This document shows, one piece after another, positions 30,844 through 39,865 of a DNA stretch of 49,437 bases. The stretch is from Saccharothrix coeruleofusca (GTDB lineage Bacteria > Actinomycetota > Actinomycetes > Mycobacteriales > Pseudonocardiaceae), in the NCBI RefSeq assembly GCF_014648515.1, contig NZ_BMRG01000012.1, positions 155,707 to 205,143 of the forward strand. Reading direction: 5' to 3'. Each line of letters begins with the position of its first letter. Position 1 is the stretch's first letter. Both the position numbers and the translations under genes were made by a program. The notes under the pieces were generated by a model. It saw nothing but the letters and a program-made list of their open reading frames with translations. It was not told the DNA's origin and ran no database searches.

Positions 30844-31697
30844 GGTCCACCTCCCAGAGCCTCGTAGGACGCGGCCAGCACCTCGGCCGCGGAGATGCGC
30901 AGCAGGCCGGGGTCGGGCCGGTCGGCGAACGTGTCGCCGGTCGTGCCGTGCCACAGCGCCCGGTGCGGCCCGGACCGGGGCCCCCACAGCGCGGGGGAGA
31001 CCGGGCCGAACAGCACCACCGACGGCGTGCCGTAGGCGGTGGCCACGTGCGCCACCCCGGTGTCGCCGCAGACCACCAGCCGGGCGGTGGCGACCAGGTC
31101 GAGCAGCGAGGCCAGCGGGCCGATCGCGGTCGGTTTCCCGTCGGCGACGGCGCGCACCAGGTCGGCCTCGGCGGCGCTGCCGGTGACCACCACGTCGGGG
31201 CCGAGCGCGCGGGCCACCTCGGCGAACCGCCGCGCGGGCCAGTGCCGCGCGGCGTGGCTCGCGCCGGGGTGCACCACGATGGCGCTGGTCCGGTCACCGG
31301 GCGGCGGCAACCGCAGGTCGTCCGGGTCGGCGGCGATGCCGTGCGCTTCGAGCAAACCGCACCACCGCACGACCTCGTGCACGTCGTCGGGCCACGGCAC
31401 GCGCGGCCCGAACGCGATCAGCTCGCGCGGGCGCGTGGCCCGCAGCAGTTCGGTGCTCTGCGGCCCGCGACCGTGCAGGTTCACCGCGAGGTCGGGCTCG
31501 TCGCACCGGACCGGCACCAGCCCCTCGGTGGGCAGGTGCCGGTCCACCGCGTCGATCCGGCGCACCGCGTCGGCCAGCCAGGCGGGCGCGGCCAGGGTGA
31601 TCTCCGCGTCCGGGAACGCCCGGCGCAGCGCCCGCAGCGCGGGCACCCCGGTCAGCAGGTCACCCAGCCCGAGCGCGCGCAGCGCCAGCACCCTCAC
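30801..31697 (-). CDS. Glycosyltransferase family 9
   Basis: A 298-aa heptosyltransferase-family enzyme: N-terminal VRVLALRALGLGDLLTGVPALRAL, a classic GT9 start, followed by VVHPGASHAARHW and VCGDTGVAHVATAYGTPSVVLFGPV. It probably transfers a heptose or related sugar, which links this operon to the ADP-heptose operon at 9679. The start is GTG at 31697, overlapping the GT2 stop; the 3' end overlaps the UDP-glucose dehydrogenase gene by 43 bp, longer than usual. Confidence 0.92.
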   Translation of the reverse strand: MRVLALRALGLGDLLTGVPALRALRRAFPDAEITLAAPAWLADAVRRIDAVDRHLPTEGLVPVRCDEPDLAVNLHGRGPQSTELLRATRPRELIAFGPRVPWPDDVHEVVRWCGLLEAHGIAADPDDLRLPPPGDRTSAIVVHPGASHAARHWPARRFAEVARALGPDVVVTGSAAEADLVRAVADGKPTAIGPLASLLDLVATARLVVCGDTGVAHVATAYGTPSVVLFGPVSPALWGPRSGPHRALWHGTTGDTFADRPDPGLLRISAAEVLAASYEALGGGPCDGSASSARAMSG

Positions 31698-32653
31698 GGC
31701 CGCACCGCCCGGTGCCGCCACTCGCCGCGCAACCGGTGGAAGCAGGCGGCGGGCGGGATGGCCGCGCTGGTCACCAGCATCCGCCAGACCTCGTCGGAGG
31801 TGCGCGGACCCGGCGCGATCCGCTGCGCGGCGAACCACCCGGTCAGCCCGGCCCACGCCGCGCCCGCCACCACGGCCGCACCACGGCGGCCCGCCAGTCC
31901 ACACAGGACAGACGCGGCTCCCGCCGCCGTGGTGGCGACGTGCCACCGCAGCCTGCCGGGGTGCCCGCCGATGCGCTGCCGCCAGCCCGGTCCCAGCAGC
32001 CGCCGCATCAGCGCGTCGTCGGCGTTGCCGCGCTGCTGGCGCAGGCTGGCGAAGAAGTCCGCTTCCCGCACCGGGTGCGTGGTCTCCCGCTCGCCGACGA
32101 CGATCCGGTACCCGGCGTCCCGCACGCGCAGCGCCAGCTCGGCGTCCTCGCGGTAGGCCCTGGGGAAGCGCTCGTCGAACCCGCCGACGTGGCACAGCGC
32201 CGCCCGCCGGTAGGCCATGTCCGCGGTGATCCACTTGGCGTCGGCCAGCCCGGCGGTGCCGCGCTCCCAGTCGGTGGGCCTGCGGTCCTCGGGCAGCGGC
32301 ACCGTGATCCGGCCCTGGCTGGCGCCCACGTCCAAGTCGAGGTCCGCCACGTCCTTGGCGAAGCGGGCCTTCCAGTCCGGTGGCGGCACCACGTCGTCGT
32401 CCAGGAACGCCACCCACTCGCAGCACGACGCGCGCCAGCCCGCGTTGCGCGCCGCCGCCGGACCGCGCCCGCCGCTGCGCAGCACGCGCGCGTCGTGCGT
32501 CGCGGGCAGCGGAGCCGCGTCCGGGTCGGGCCGGTCGTCGACCACGATGATCTCGCGCGGCGGCGGGCCGGAGCCCTCGTGCAGCGCGTCCAGCACCACC
32601 GTCAGGCTCGCGCGCCCCATCGTGGGGATGACGACCGCGTAGTCCACGCTCAT
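31694..32653 (-). CDS. Glycosyltransferase family 2
   Basis: A 319-aa inverting GT-A enzyme. The nucleotide-binding VVIPTMGRASLTVVLDAL, IVVDDRPD, the metal-binding FLDDDVVPP and a downstream Tyr-Arg-Glu-Asp segment (RAYREDAELALRV) are typical of GT2. The C-terminal third has two hydrophobic stretches (WHVATTAAGAASVLCGLAG, GAAVVAGAAWAGLTGWFA), so the enzyme may be membrane-bound. The ATG at 32653 overlaps the carbamoyltransferase stop (ATGA). Confidence 0.92.
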   Translation of the reverse strand: MSVDYAVVIPTMGRASLTVVLDALHEGSGPPPREIIVVDDRPDPDAAPLPATHDARVLRSGGRGPAAARNAGWRASCCEWVAFLDDDVVPPPDWKARFAKDVADLDLDVGASQGRITVPLPEDRRPTDWERGTAGLADAKWITADMAYRRAALCHVGGFDERFPRAYREDAELALRVRDAGYRIVVGERETTHPVREADFFASLRQQRGNADDALMRRLLGPGWRQRIGGHPGRLRWHVATTAAGAASVLCGLAGRRGAAVVAGAAWAGLTGWFAAQRIAPGPRTSDEVWRMLVTSAAIPPAACFHRLRGEWRHRAVRP

Positions 32654-34260
32654 CGCCGCACCACGAAGCGACCGATCGCCAGCAGGTCCACCGGCGCGGA
32701 GCCGAAGCACTCCAGCGCGTCGCGCGGGTCGTCCACCATCGGCCGCCCGGCGGTGTTGAGGCTGGTGTTCACCACCACCGGCACGCCGGTCAGCGACTCG
32801 AACTCCCGGAGCACCCGCGACATCAGCGGCTCGTCCGGTCCGACGGTCTGCACCCGCGCGGTGCCGTCCACGTGCACCACGGCCGGAATCCGGTCCTTCC
32901 ACTCCGGACGGACGTCGTGCACGAACAGCATGTAGGGACTGGGGATCGGGCCTCGGGTGAACAGCTCCGCCGCGCGCTCGGTCAGCACCATCGGCGCCAC
33001 CGGCCGGAACTGCTCGCGCCCCTTGACGTTGTTCAGCCGCTCCAGGTTGTCCGCGTAGCACGGGTTGGCCAGCAGCGAGCGCCGCCCCAGCGCGCGCGGC
33101 CCGTACTCGCTGCGGCCCTGGAACCACGCCACGACCTGGTTGTCGGCCAACGCCCGCGCGACTTCGACGGCCACGTCCTCCGGCGTCTCGTAGCGGATCT
33201 TGGCCTTGCGCAGGAAGTCCTCGATCTCGTCGTCGGTCCACGACCGGCCCAGGTCCGCGCCGGGCATGGGCGCGGCGGGCTCACCGGCTTCGGCGGCCAC
33301 GTGCAGCGCCGCGCCCAGCGCGGTGCCGGCGTCACCGGCGGCGGGCTGCACCCACACCTGCTCGAACGGCCCCTCGGCGAAGATCCGGGTGTTGGCCACG
33401 CAGTTCAGCGCCACGCCGCCCGCCATGGTCAGCCGCTTCTGGCCGGTGCGCTCGTGCAGCCAGCGCACCAGGTCCAGCAGCACCTCCTCCACCCGCACCT
33501 GCACGCTGGCCGCCAGCTCCGCGTGCTCGTGGGTGATCTCGTCGCCCTTGGACAGCCGCTTGGCCAGCGTGCTCCAGTCGATCGGCTCGACGACGAAACC
33601 GCCGTCGCCGGTGGCGTAGACGTGCTCCCGCATCAGGTCCAGGTGCTTGGGCTTGGCGTAGGAGGCCAGCGCCATCACCTTGTACTCGTCGCTGGAGCGC
33701 AGGAAACCCAGGTGCTCGGTCAGCTCCTCGTACATCAGGCCCAGCGAGTGCGGCAGCTTCTGCGCCGCGTGCGTGGTCAGCCGGTGGTCCCGGTAGCTGC
33801 CCGCCAGGTGGGAGCCGCACTCGCCCCGACCGTCGGAGACCAGCACCGCGCAATCGCCGCCGTAGGGGGCGGCCAGGCCGGTGGAACCGGCGTGCGCCAC
33901 GTGGTGCGGCACGAACCGCACGATGTCGGGGTCCAGTCCCGGCAGGGCGGTGGCCAGGAAGTAGGGCGCGCGCTGGGCGTAGGTGGTGCGCAGGTCCTCC
34001 CACGGCTCGTCCATCGGCTCGACCAGGCCGGGGTCGTAGGAGTACGCCACCGCGTCGAGGTCGCCCGGTTCCAGGCCCGCGTGCGCCAGGCACCAGCGGG
34101 CGGCCTGCTCGGGCAGCTCCCAGGCCGAGAACGGCACCGGTCGCTTGCCGTGCTTGCGCCGGGAGAAGCGCTCCTCCTCCGCGGCGGCCACCACCTCGCC
34201 GTCCACCACCAGGGCGGCGGCGGGGTCGTGGAAGATCGCGTTGATGCCGAGCACGCGCAT
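32650..34260 (-). CDS. NodU/CmcH-family carbamoyltransferase
   Basis: A 536-aa O-carbamoyltransferase that uses carbamoyl phosphate to carbamoylate a hydroxyl. N-terminal Kae1-like domain: LGINAIFHDPAAALVVDGEVVAAAEEERFSR in segments, HHVAHAGSTGLAAPY and SDGRGECGS. C-terminal domain: SEYGPRALGRRSLLANP. The family modifies Nod factors, antibiotics and sugars. Within a sugar-nucleotide and glycosyltransferase operon it probably decorates a glycan. The ATG at 34260 is preceded by aagggg. It is 29 bp downstream of the UDP-xylose synthase gene. Confidence 0.93.
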   Translation of the reverse strand: MRVLGINAIFHDPAAALVVDGEVVAAAEEERFSRRKHGKRPVPFSAWELPEQAARWCLAHAGLEPGDLDAVAYSYDPGLVEPMDEPWEDLRTTYAQRAPYFLATALPGLDPDIVRFVPHHVAHAGSTGLAAPYGGDCAVLVSDGRGECGSHLAGSYRDHRLTTHAAQKLPHSLGLMYEELTEHLGFLRSSDEYKVMALASYAKPKHLDLMREHVYATGDGGFVVEPIDWSTLAKRLSKGDEITHEHAELAASVQVRVEEVLLDLVRWLHERTGQKRLTMAGGVALNCVANTRIFAEGPFEQVWVQPAAGDAGTALGAALHVAAEAGEPAAPMPGADLGRSWTDDEIEDFLRKAKIRYETPEDVAVEVARALADNQVVAWFQGRSEYGPRALGRRSLLANPCYADNLERLNNVKGREQFRPVAPMVLTERAAELFTRGPIPSPYMLFVHDVRPEWKDRIPAVVHVDGTARVQTVGPDEPLMSRVLREFESLTGVPVVVNTSLNTAGRPMVDDPRDALECFGSAPVDLLAIGRFVVRR

Positions 34261-34289
34261 GTGCGGCCCCTTTCGTCCGTGGTGAGCGC

Positions 34290-35225
<936 letters not shown>

Positions 35226-35286
35226 ACCAGTACAGCTACCCCCGGATTCGGGGTGTAACCGCAGCGGTTCTACCGGAGTCGAACCC

Positions 35287-35745
35287 TCATGGCGCTTGCC
35301 CGTCGTGCACGACCAGCACCCGCCGCGGGTCGTCCACCCGGTAGCCGACGCCGCGCACGGTGCTGATGAGCGACGCCGCGTCACCCAGCTTCTGGCGGAT
35401 GCGGCGCACGTGCACGTCCACCGTTCGGGTGTCCACGAAGCTGGTGGTGCCCCAGACCACGTTCATCAGCGCGGAGCGCCGGTGGACCTGGCGGGGGTAG
35501 CGGCACAGGTGCAGCAGCAGGTCGAACTCCAGGCGGGTCAGCTCCACCGACCGCCCTCGGTGCAACACCTGCCGGGAGTCGGCCAGCACCCGCACGGCGG
35601 GCTCATCGGCGGTGTCGACCAGCACTTCCGCGCCCGGCAGGTCCAGCGCGGACTTCAGCGCGTCGGCCAGCCTGCTCGCGGCATCGGAGGCTCGGGCCGA
35701 CCGCGCCGTGAGGCGGATGACGACCGTCACGTCGACGCTCGTCAC
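35287..35745 (-). CDS. OmpR/PhoB-type winged-helix regulator without receiver domain
   Basis: The C-terminal about 95 residues are an OmpR/PhoB winged helix (VELTRLEFDLLLHLCRYP, VVWGTTSFVDTRTVDVHVRRIRQKLG, ISTVRGVGYRVD). The N-terminal part (VTVVIRLTARSARASDAASRLADALKSAL) is short and is not a receiver domain: no phospho-acceptor Asp pattern is seen. The GTG at 35745 (152 aa) is my choice; the frame is open back to an ATG at 35871, which would overlap the aldo/keto reductase start on the other strand. It is an orphan regulator with no sensor kinase nearby. Confidence 0.8.
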   Translation of the reverse strand: MTSVDVTVVIRLTARSARASDAASRLADALKSALDLPGAEVLVDTADEPAVRVLADSRQVLHRGRSVELTRLEFDLLLHLCRYPRQVHRRSALMNVVWGTTSFVDTRTVDVHVRRIRQKLGDAASLISTVRGVGYRVDDPRRVLVVHDGQAP

Positions 35746-35869
35746 ATCGGGGAACGCACTCGTCACGGCCACGTGCCGATCGCACCAGCGGCGCGCGGCG
35801 GGGTCAACGCCGTCCAGCAGGTGGAAGGCGTTGACAGCATCATGGAGCGGCACGACGAGGAGGATCAGC

Positions 35870-36694
35870 ATGATCGACGTCACCCTGAACAACGGGGTCA
35901 CCATGCCGCGACTGGGCTTCGGCGTGTTCCAGGTGCCCGCCGGGGACACCGAGCGCGCGGTCGCCGAAGCGCTGCGGGTCGGCTACCGCAGCGTCGACAC
36001 GGCCGCGGCCTACCGCAACGAGGCCGCCGTGGGCAGGGCGCTGGTGGCGTCGGGGCTGCCGAGGCAGGAGTTGTTCGTCACCACCAAGCTGTGGAACGCC
36101 GACCAGGGCTACGACCAGGCGTTGCGGGCGTTCGACGCGAGCATGGCCGAGCTGGGTCTGGAGCGGCTGGACCTGTACCTGATCCACTGGCCGACCCCGG
36201 ACCGCGGCTTCTACGTCGACACCTGGCGGGCGTTGGGCGAGCTGCACGCCGACGGTCGGGTGCGTGCGATCGGGGTGTCCAACTTCCAGCCCGCCCACCT
36301 GCGGCGGGTGATCGACGAGACGGGCGTGGTCCCGGCGGTCAACCAGGTCGAGCTGCACCCCCGGCTCCAGCAGGCCGAGCTGCGCCGGTTCCACGACGAG
36401 CACGGCATCGTCACCGAGGCGTGGAGCCCGCTGGCGCAGGGCGGCGAGCCGCTGCGCGACCCGGTGATCACCTCGATCGCCGACAAGCACGGCCGCACGC
36501 CCGCCCAGGTGGTGCTGCGCTGGCACCTGCAGCTGGGCAACGTGGTGATCCCCAAGTCGGCCACGCCGAGCCGGATCGCGGAGAACTTCGCGGTGTTCGA
36601 CTTCGAGCTCGACACGGACGACATGGACCGGATCGCGACCATGGACACCGGTACGCGCCTCGGGCCCGACCCGGACACCTTCAACGCCGCCTGA
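35870..36694 (+). CDS. Aldo/keto reductase
   Basis: A 274-aa AKR-superfamily TIM-barrel reductase of the 2,5-diketo-gluconate/morphine type (AKR5-like). The catalytic tetrad is visible: Asp in SVDTAAAY, Tyr in AAAYRNE, Lys in TTKLW and His in LYLIHWP. NADPH-binding features include VIPKSATPSRI. The ATG at 35870 is supported by gaggagg 5-6 bp upstream. The substrate is unknown. It is transcribed divergently from the winged-helix regulator, which may control it. Confidence 0.93.
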   Translation: MIDVTLNNGVTMPRLGFGVFQVPAGDTERAVAEALRVGYRSVDTAAAYRNEAAVGRALVASGLPRQELFVTTKLWNADQGYDQALRAFDASMAELGLERLDLYLIHWPTPDRGFYVDTWRALGELHADGRVRAIGVSNFQPAHLRRVIDETGVVPAVNQVELHPRLQQAELRRFHDEHGIVTEAWSPLAQGGEPLRDPVITSIADKHGRTPAQVVLRWHLQLGNVVIPKSATPSRIAENFAVFDFELDTDDMDRIATMDTGTRLGPDPDTFNAA

Positions 36695-36744
36695 CGGGCC
36701 GCTGCGGGGGCGGCCAGACCTCCACCGGCCGGGACCCCCACCGG

Positions 36745-37044
36745 CCCACCCGCGCGCCGGTACTGGCCGCCCTCGCGGTCGAGCAGGCCCTCGTCGACCG
36801 GGTAGCGGCGCGAGATCACGTGGTCGACCTCGCCGCCCTCGCACCACTGGCGCAGCACCAGCAGCGGGCCCTCGCCCACCACCAGTCCGACCGAGCGCGG
36901 TTCGCGCGCGACCTCCCGCCTGGGCAACCCCGCCGCATCGGCGGCCTCTGCCTCCGTGCGCGCACCCAGGACCAGCGCAAACACCACCCGCGGCCGTTCC
37001 GGCCCGGCGAGCAGCCCGCAGAGCGCACCCGGTGCCGCGAGGCC
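36745..37044 (-). pseudogene. Remnant of winged-helix / DUF2087-type gene
   Basis: The minus frame reads LCGLLAGPERPRVVFALVLGARTEAEAADAAGLPRREVA in pieces, the start of a winged-helix domain, then jumps to VDEGLLDREGGQYRRAGG, which matches the end of DUF2087 proteins. The middle of the usual 170-190-aa protein is missing and no stop follows at the expected place. This suggests a deleted, decayed gene in the gap between the aldo/keto reductase and cyclase genes. Confidence 0.5.
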
Positions 37045-37100
37045 GGCCAACCCGAAAGCCGGGTGTGGTGCACGTCGCTCTCCGGCGGACGGTGGTACCC

Positions 37101-37907
37101 GTGCGCACTGATCGCCTCGTCCCACTGGCGTCCGTGGAGCCCGATTTCGGGATGCCCGTCGAGAACGCCCGCAAGTTCCAGCAGGTGGCCGCCCAGCAGG
37201 ACGTCGTGATCGACGTGCGGGCGACCAACCCGCACTCGGTGGCGTGGCTGCGCCGGGGAGCGCTGCCCAAGCCGCAGCCGGTGAAGGCCAAGACCATCAC
37301 CGACCTGGACGTGCGGCTGGGCGCGCGGCGCGGGCAGCGCGGCCTGGTGGGCTACTTCCGGCCCGTGCTGCCCGGTGGCCGCTGCGGCGAGCACCTGCTG
37401 CGCCGCTTCACCGAGCGCCGCGCGGAGTACGACTCGTTGCGCGACAAGATGGACGCGCTGGAGCGCGGCGGCCAGTTCGTGGTCCGCGACGGCGTGGTGC
37501 ACGGCTACGACCGAGCCGGGGCGCTGCGGCCGCTGACCGGCGACCACGACGTGTTCGACATCCACTCCTCCGCCGGGGTGCCGCTGCCCGAGCGGCGCTA
37601 TCACCGGGTCGTGGACGCGATGATCGGCATGGACATGGGCGTCACGCACGGCGCGCACATGTACTGGCAGCCCGAGAACATGGCCGACCTGGCCGTGTTC
37701 GAGGCGATCGCCCGCGACACGGGGCCCAAGCTGCGCTTCCACCCGGACGGCGTGATGACGGCGGGGGACTACCGCCGGGCGAACGCGGGCACCACCGCGA
37801 TCACCGCGCCCGCCAGCGCGGTGCGCCCGTGGGACAGCGCCTCCAGGTCCGGCAGTTGGAGCAGCGCGGTCGAGGTGTCCATGTCCTCCAGGAACAGGTG
37901 GCCGTAG
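37101..37907 (+). CDS. Edema-factor-like (class II) nucleotidyl cyclase domain protein
   Basis: A 268-aa ORF that resembles the anthrax edema-factor/ExoY cyclase domain (Anthrax_toxA). Matching features in order: PVENARKFQQVAAQQDVVIDVRATNP, basic VKAKTITDLDVRLG (family Lys pair), GDHDVFDI (the DxD metal pair) and VTHGAHM (family His). It could make cAMP or cGMP, or act as a toxin domain. There is no signal peptide and no export or immunity gene nearby. The real end may be near 37797: the last 45 codons overlap the convergent DUF4383 gene and look non-coding. The start is also uncertain (GTG at 37101). Confidence 0.6.
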   Translation: MRTDRLVPLASVEPDFGMPVENARKFQQVAAQQDVVIDVRATNPHSVAWLRRGALPKPQPVKAKTITDLDVRLGARRGQRGLVGYFRPVLPGGRCGEHLLRRFTERRAEYDSLRDKMDALERGGQFVVRDGVVHGYDRAGALRPLTGDHDVFDIHSSAGVPLPERRYHRVVDAMIGMDMGVTHGAHMYWQPENMADLAVFEAIARDTGPKLRFHPDGVMTAGDYRRANAGTTAITAPASAVRPWDSASRSGSWSSAVEVSMSSRNRWP

Positions 37908-38137
37908 AGCAGCAGCAGTCCCACGCCGTACAGCCGCGCGTGCCCGTGCCGCCAGGACAGCGCGATCCCGGCGGCCCCCGTGCACAGGTGCAGCACCTGG
38001 TTGGCGGGGCTGAGCGGCAGCACGCGCACCACGGCGAAGAAGACCTGGAGCAGACCGACCGCGAGCGCCAGCGCCTGTGCCCGGCTGTAGCGCCGGGTCC
38101 GAGGGGCGCCCCGGCTCGCCGGTGTGCCTTTCCGCAT
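37769..38137 (-). CDS. DUF4383-like membrane protein
   Basis: A 122-aa protein with about four hydrophobic stretches (ALALAVGLLQVFFAVVRVLPL, VLHLCTGAAGIALSW, LYGVGLLLLYGHLFLED, ALAGAVIAVVPAF) and the NQVLHLCTGAAG block reminiscent of DUF4383 (NxxHxxxGxxG). The function is unknown. The ATG at 38137 is preferred; an ATG at 38161 would add 8 residues. The 3' end overlaps the cyclase ORF by up to 139 bp in opposite directions, so one of the two annotated ends is likely wrong. Confidence 0.75.
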   Translation of the reverse strand: MRKGTPASRGAPRTRRYSRAQALALAVGLLQVFFAVVRVLPLSPANQVLHLCTGAAGIALSWRHGHARLYGVGLLLLYGHLFLEDMDTSTALLQLPDLEALSHGRTALAGAVIAVVPAFARR

Positions 38138-38218
38138 GGGTGCGGGGTAACCCGGCAGCACTAGATCACCCCTCGATCGGGCTACCTCTCGCGAGTCGAA
38201 CGCCCGCGTCCCGCGAAT
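38138..38218. other. Intergenic region with dispersed 18-mer
   Basis: Contains CGCGAGTCGAACGCCCGC at 38190-38207, a near-copy of the 18-mer seen at 17593-17610, just downstream of the sugar-binding protein gene. Confidence 0.5.
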
Positions 38219-39436
38219 TCAGCGCTCGCGCAGCAGCGGTTCGATCTTCGCCCGCGCCTCCGCCGCCGCCTCCTCCGGCTCGCGATCACCCTTGAGCACC
38301 TGCTGCACCATGGTCCACACCGCTTCGGAGACCTGCGGGTACTTCGTGCCGTAGCCGTTGCGCGGCCTGGCTTCCGGCATCTGCGCGGCGAACGCGGCGA
38401 CGTTGGGGTCCCACTGCCAGGCCAGGTCCTGCACCGTGTCGCCGCGATTGGGCAGCGCGCCCAACCCCGCGCCGAACTCGGTGATGTTGTCCCGGTTCTC
38501 CGCCAACGACTTGAGCAGCTCCCACGCGGCGTCGGCGTGCCTGCTGCCCTTGCCGATGACCCAGGTCTCCCCACCCAGGGGCGAGGCGGACCCGCCCGCG
38601 CCGGAGGGCAGCGCGGTGACCGACCAGTTCATCCCGGCCTGGTTGAGCACCTGCACCACGCGCGGGCCGTTGACCATCATGGCGCACCGGCCTGCCGCGA
38701 ACTCGCGCGCGACCTGGGCGTTGTCCCAGCCCAGCGCCGCGGCGGGCACGCTGCGGTCGACGTTGACCAACTCGTCGACGAACGCCAGCGCCTCCACGCC
38801 CGCCTCGTCGTCCACGGTGTCCAGGTCACCGCCCGCCTGCCACAGAAAGGCCAGGAAGGTGCTGGTCAGGTCCTCCTCGGGCAGTCCGGCGAAGCACAGG
38901 CCCGCACGACCGTCCCTGGTCAGCGCCTTGGCGGTGGCCCGCAGGTCGTCCCACGTGCGGGGCGGTGCCGCCCCGGCGAGCACCTCGCGGTCGTAGACCA
39001 GGGCCAGGGTCTCGCTGCGCAGCGGGACGCCGTAGAACCGGCCACCGTGCCGCGCGCTCTCGCGCACCGGTTCCAGCAGCGCCTCACCGACCGCCCAGCC
39101 CTGGAACCGGTCGGTGAGGTCGGCGACGGCGTTCTGCGCCACCAGCCGGGGCAGGTCGGGGGAGTCGACGGCGACCACGTCGGGGAACGCGCCCGAGGCC
39201 GCCGCCTGGTCCAGCTTGGCGCGGAACTCGGCGGGCGGGATGGCGGTGCGCTTGACCTCGACGTCGGGGTGCGCGCCCTGGTAGCGCGCGATCAGCGCGG
39301 TGACCGCCTGGTCGGCCGCGCCGGAGTCGTAGTGGTCCCACCAGGTCAGCGTGGTCTTGGCGGGCGCGTCGGGGGTGGCGCCGCAGGCGGAGGCGGCGAG
39401 CAACGCCGCCGTGGTGAGCAGTGCTCGCAGTCGCAA
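38219..39436 (-). CDS. ABC transporter sugar-binding lipoprotein (family 1)
   Basis: A 405-aa extracellular solute-binding protein. Signal peptide [18 protein letters not shown] ends with a lipobox (AASAC, lipid on Cys18). The mature part has family-1 features: [47 protein letters not shown] and [12 protein letters not shown]. The start is TTG at 39436, because no ATG or GTG fits before the signal peptide. No permease or ATPase gene is adjacent, so it must share a transporter encoded elsewhere or act as a sensor. Confidence 0.9.
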   Translation of the reverse strand: MRLRALLTTAALLAASACGATPDAPAKTTLTWWDHYDSGAADQAVTALIARYQGAHPDVEVKRTAIPPAEFRAKLDQAAASGAFPDVVAVDSPDLPRLVAQNAVADLTDRFQGWAVGEALLEPVRESARHGGRFYGVPLRSETLALVYDREVLAGAAPPRTWDDLRATAKALTRDGRAGLCFAGLPEEDLTSTFLAFLWQAGGDLDTVDDEAGVEALAFVDELVNVDRSVPAAALGWDNAQVAREFAAGRCAMMVNGPRVVQVLNQAGMNWSVTALPSGAGGSASPLGGETWVIGKGSRHADAAWELLKSLAENRDNITEFGAGLGALPNRGDTVQDLAWQWDPNVAAFAAQMPEARPRNGYGTKYPQVSEAVWTMVQQVLKGDREPEEAAAEARAKIEPLLRER

Positions 39437-39604
39437 GATCGCCCCGCAGATCGACGGTGGACGGACGCCCGCCGTCCTACTCCGCCGCGCGCGGCGGTGT
39501 CAAGATCGCGGATCGTCGCGGCCCGCCCATGGGTGTTGGCGCAGTGACGTGCTTCACAGGAATTGATCCGCCGGAGCGGTTGGAACCGCCGCGGCGGGGT
39601 ATCC
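39437..39604. other. Intergenic region upstream of 6C RNA
   Basis: Lies between the 5' end of the sugar-binding protein gene and the 6C RNA. It should hold the promoters of both; no clear boxes were recognised and no gene was found. Confidence 0.4.
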
Positions 39605-39700
39605 GACTGTGCGACGAGAGCTTGGACGGCCCTCCCCCCTGGCCGTCTGACGAGACCCGGTCGGGGTGCTACTCCCCCCTCGGCACCCCGACCGGGCGCT
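39605..39700 (+). ncRNA. 6C small RNA
   Basis: Two consecutive hairpins each expose a loop with exactly six C residues. Hairpin 1: GACGGCC (39625-39631), loop with CTCCCCCCT, GGCCGTC (39641-39647). Hairpin 2: CCCGGTCGGGGTGC (39656-39669), loop with CTCCCCCCT, exact complement (39683-39696). This is the defining structure of the actinobacterial 6C RNA family (known in mycobacteria as B11/ncRv13660c), a trans-acting small RNA. The second hairpin also serves as terminator. The 5' end is approximate. Confidence 0.85.
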
Positions 39701-39865
39701 CTCGCGTCCTGGTGGCCCGTTTGCGCCGCCGAGTCGGCCGCCCACCGCCGAAGCGCGCCGAAACGTCCTATGTGGGCGGTGCGCTCCGCCGTTCGGACTC
39801 CTGCGACGCCGACGGTGCGATGCCCGCGTTCACCCAGCCGCAGCAGCTGTGAAACGGGCACTACT

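Noticed and set aside
35268-35286. Another full copy of the dispersed 18-mer
   Set aside because: Only gagtcgaac is shared and it overlaps the end of the regulator gene; listed as related, not as a copy.
35746-35871. Longer winged-helix protein starting at ATG 35871
   Set aside because: This start overlaps the well-supported aldo/keto reductase start on the other strand, and the extra residues do not resemble a receiver domain. Kept as an alternative.
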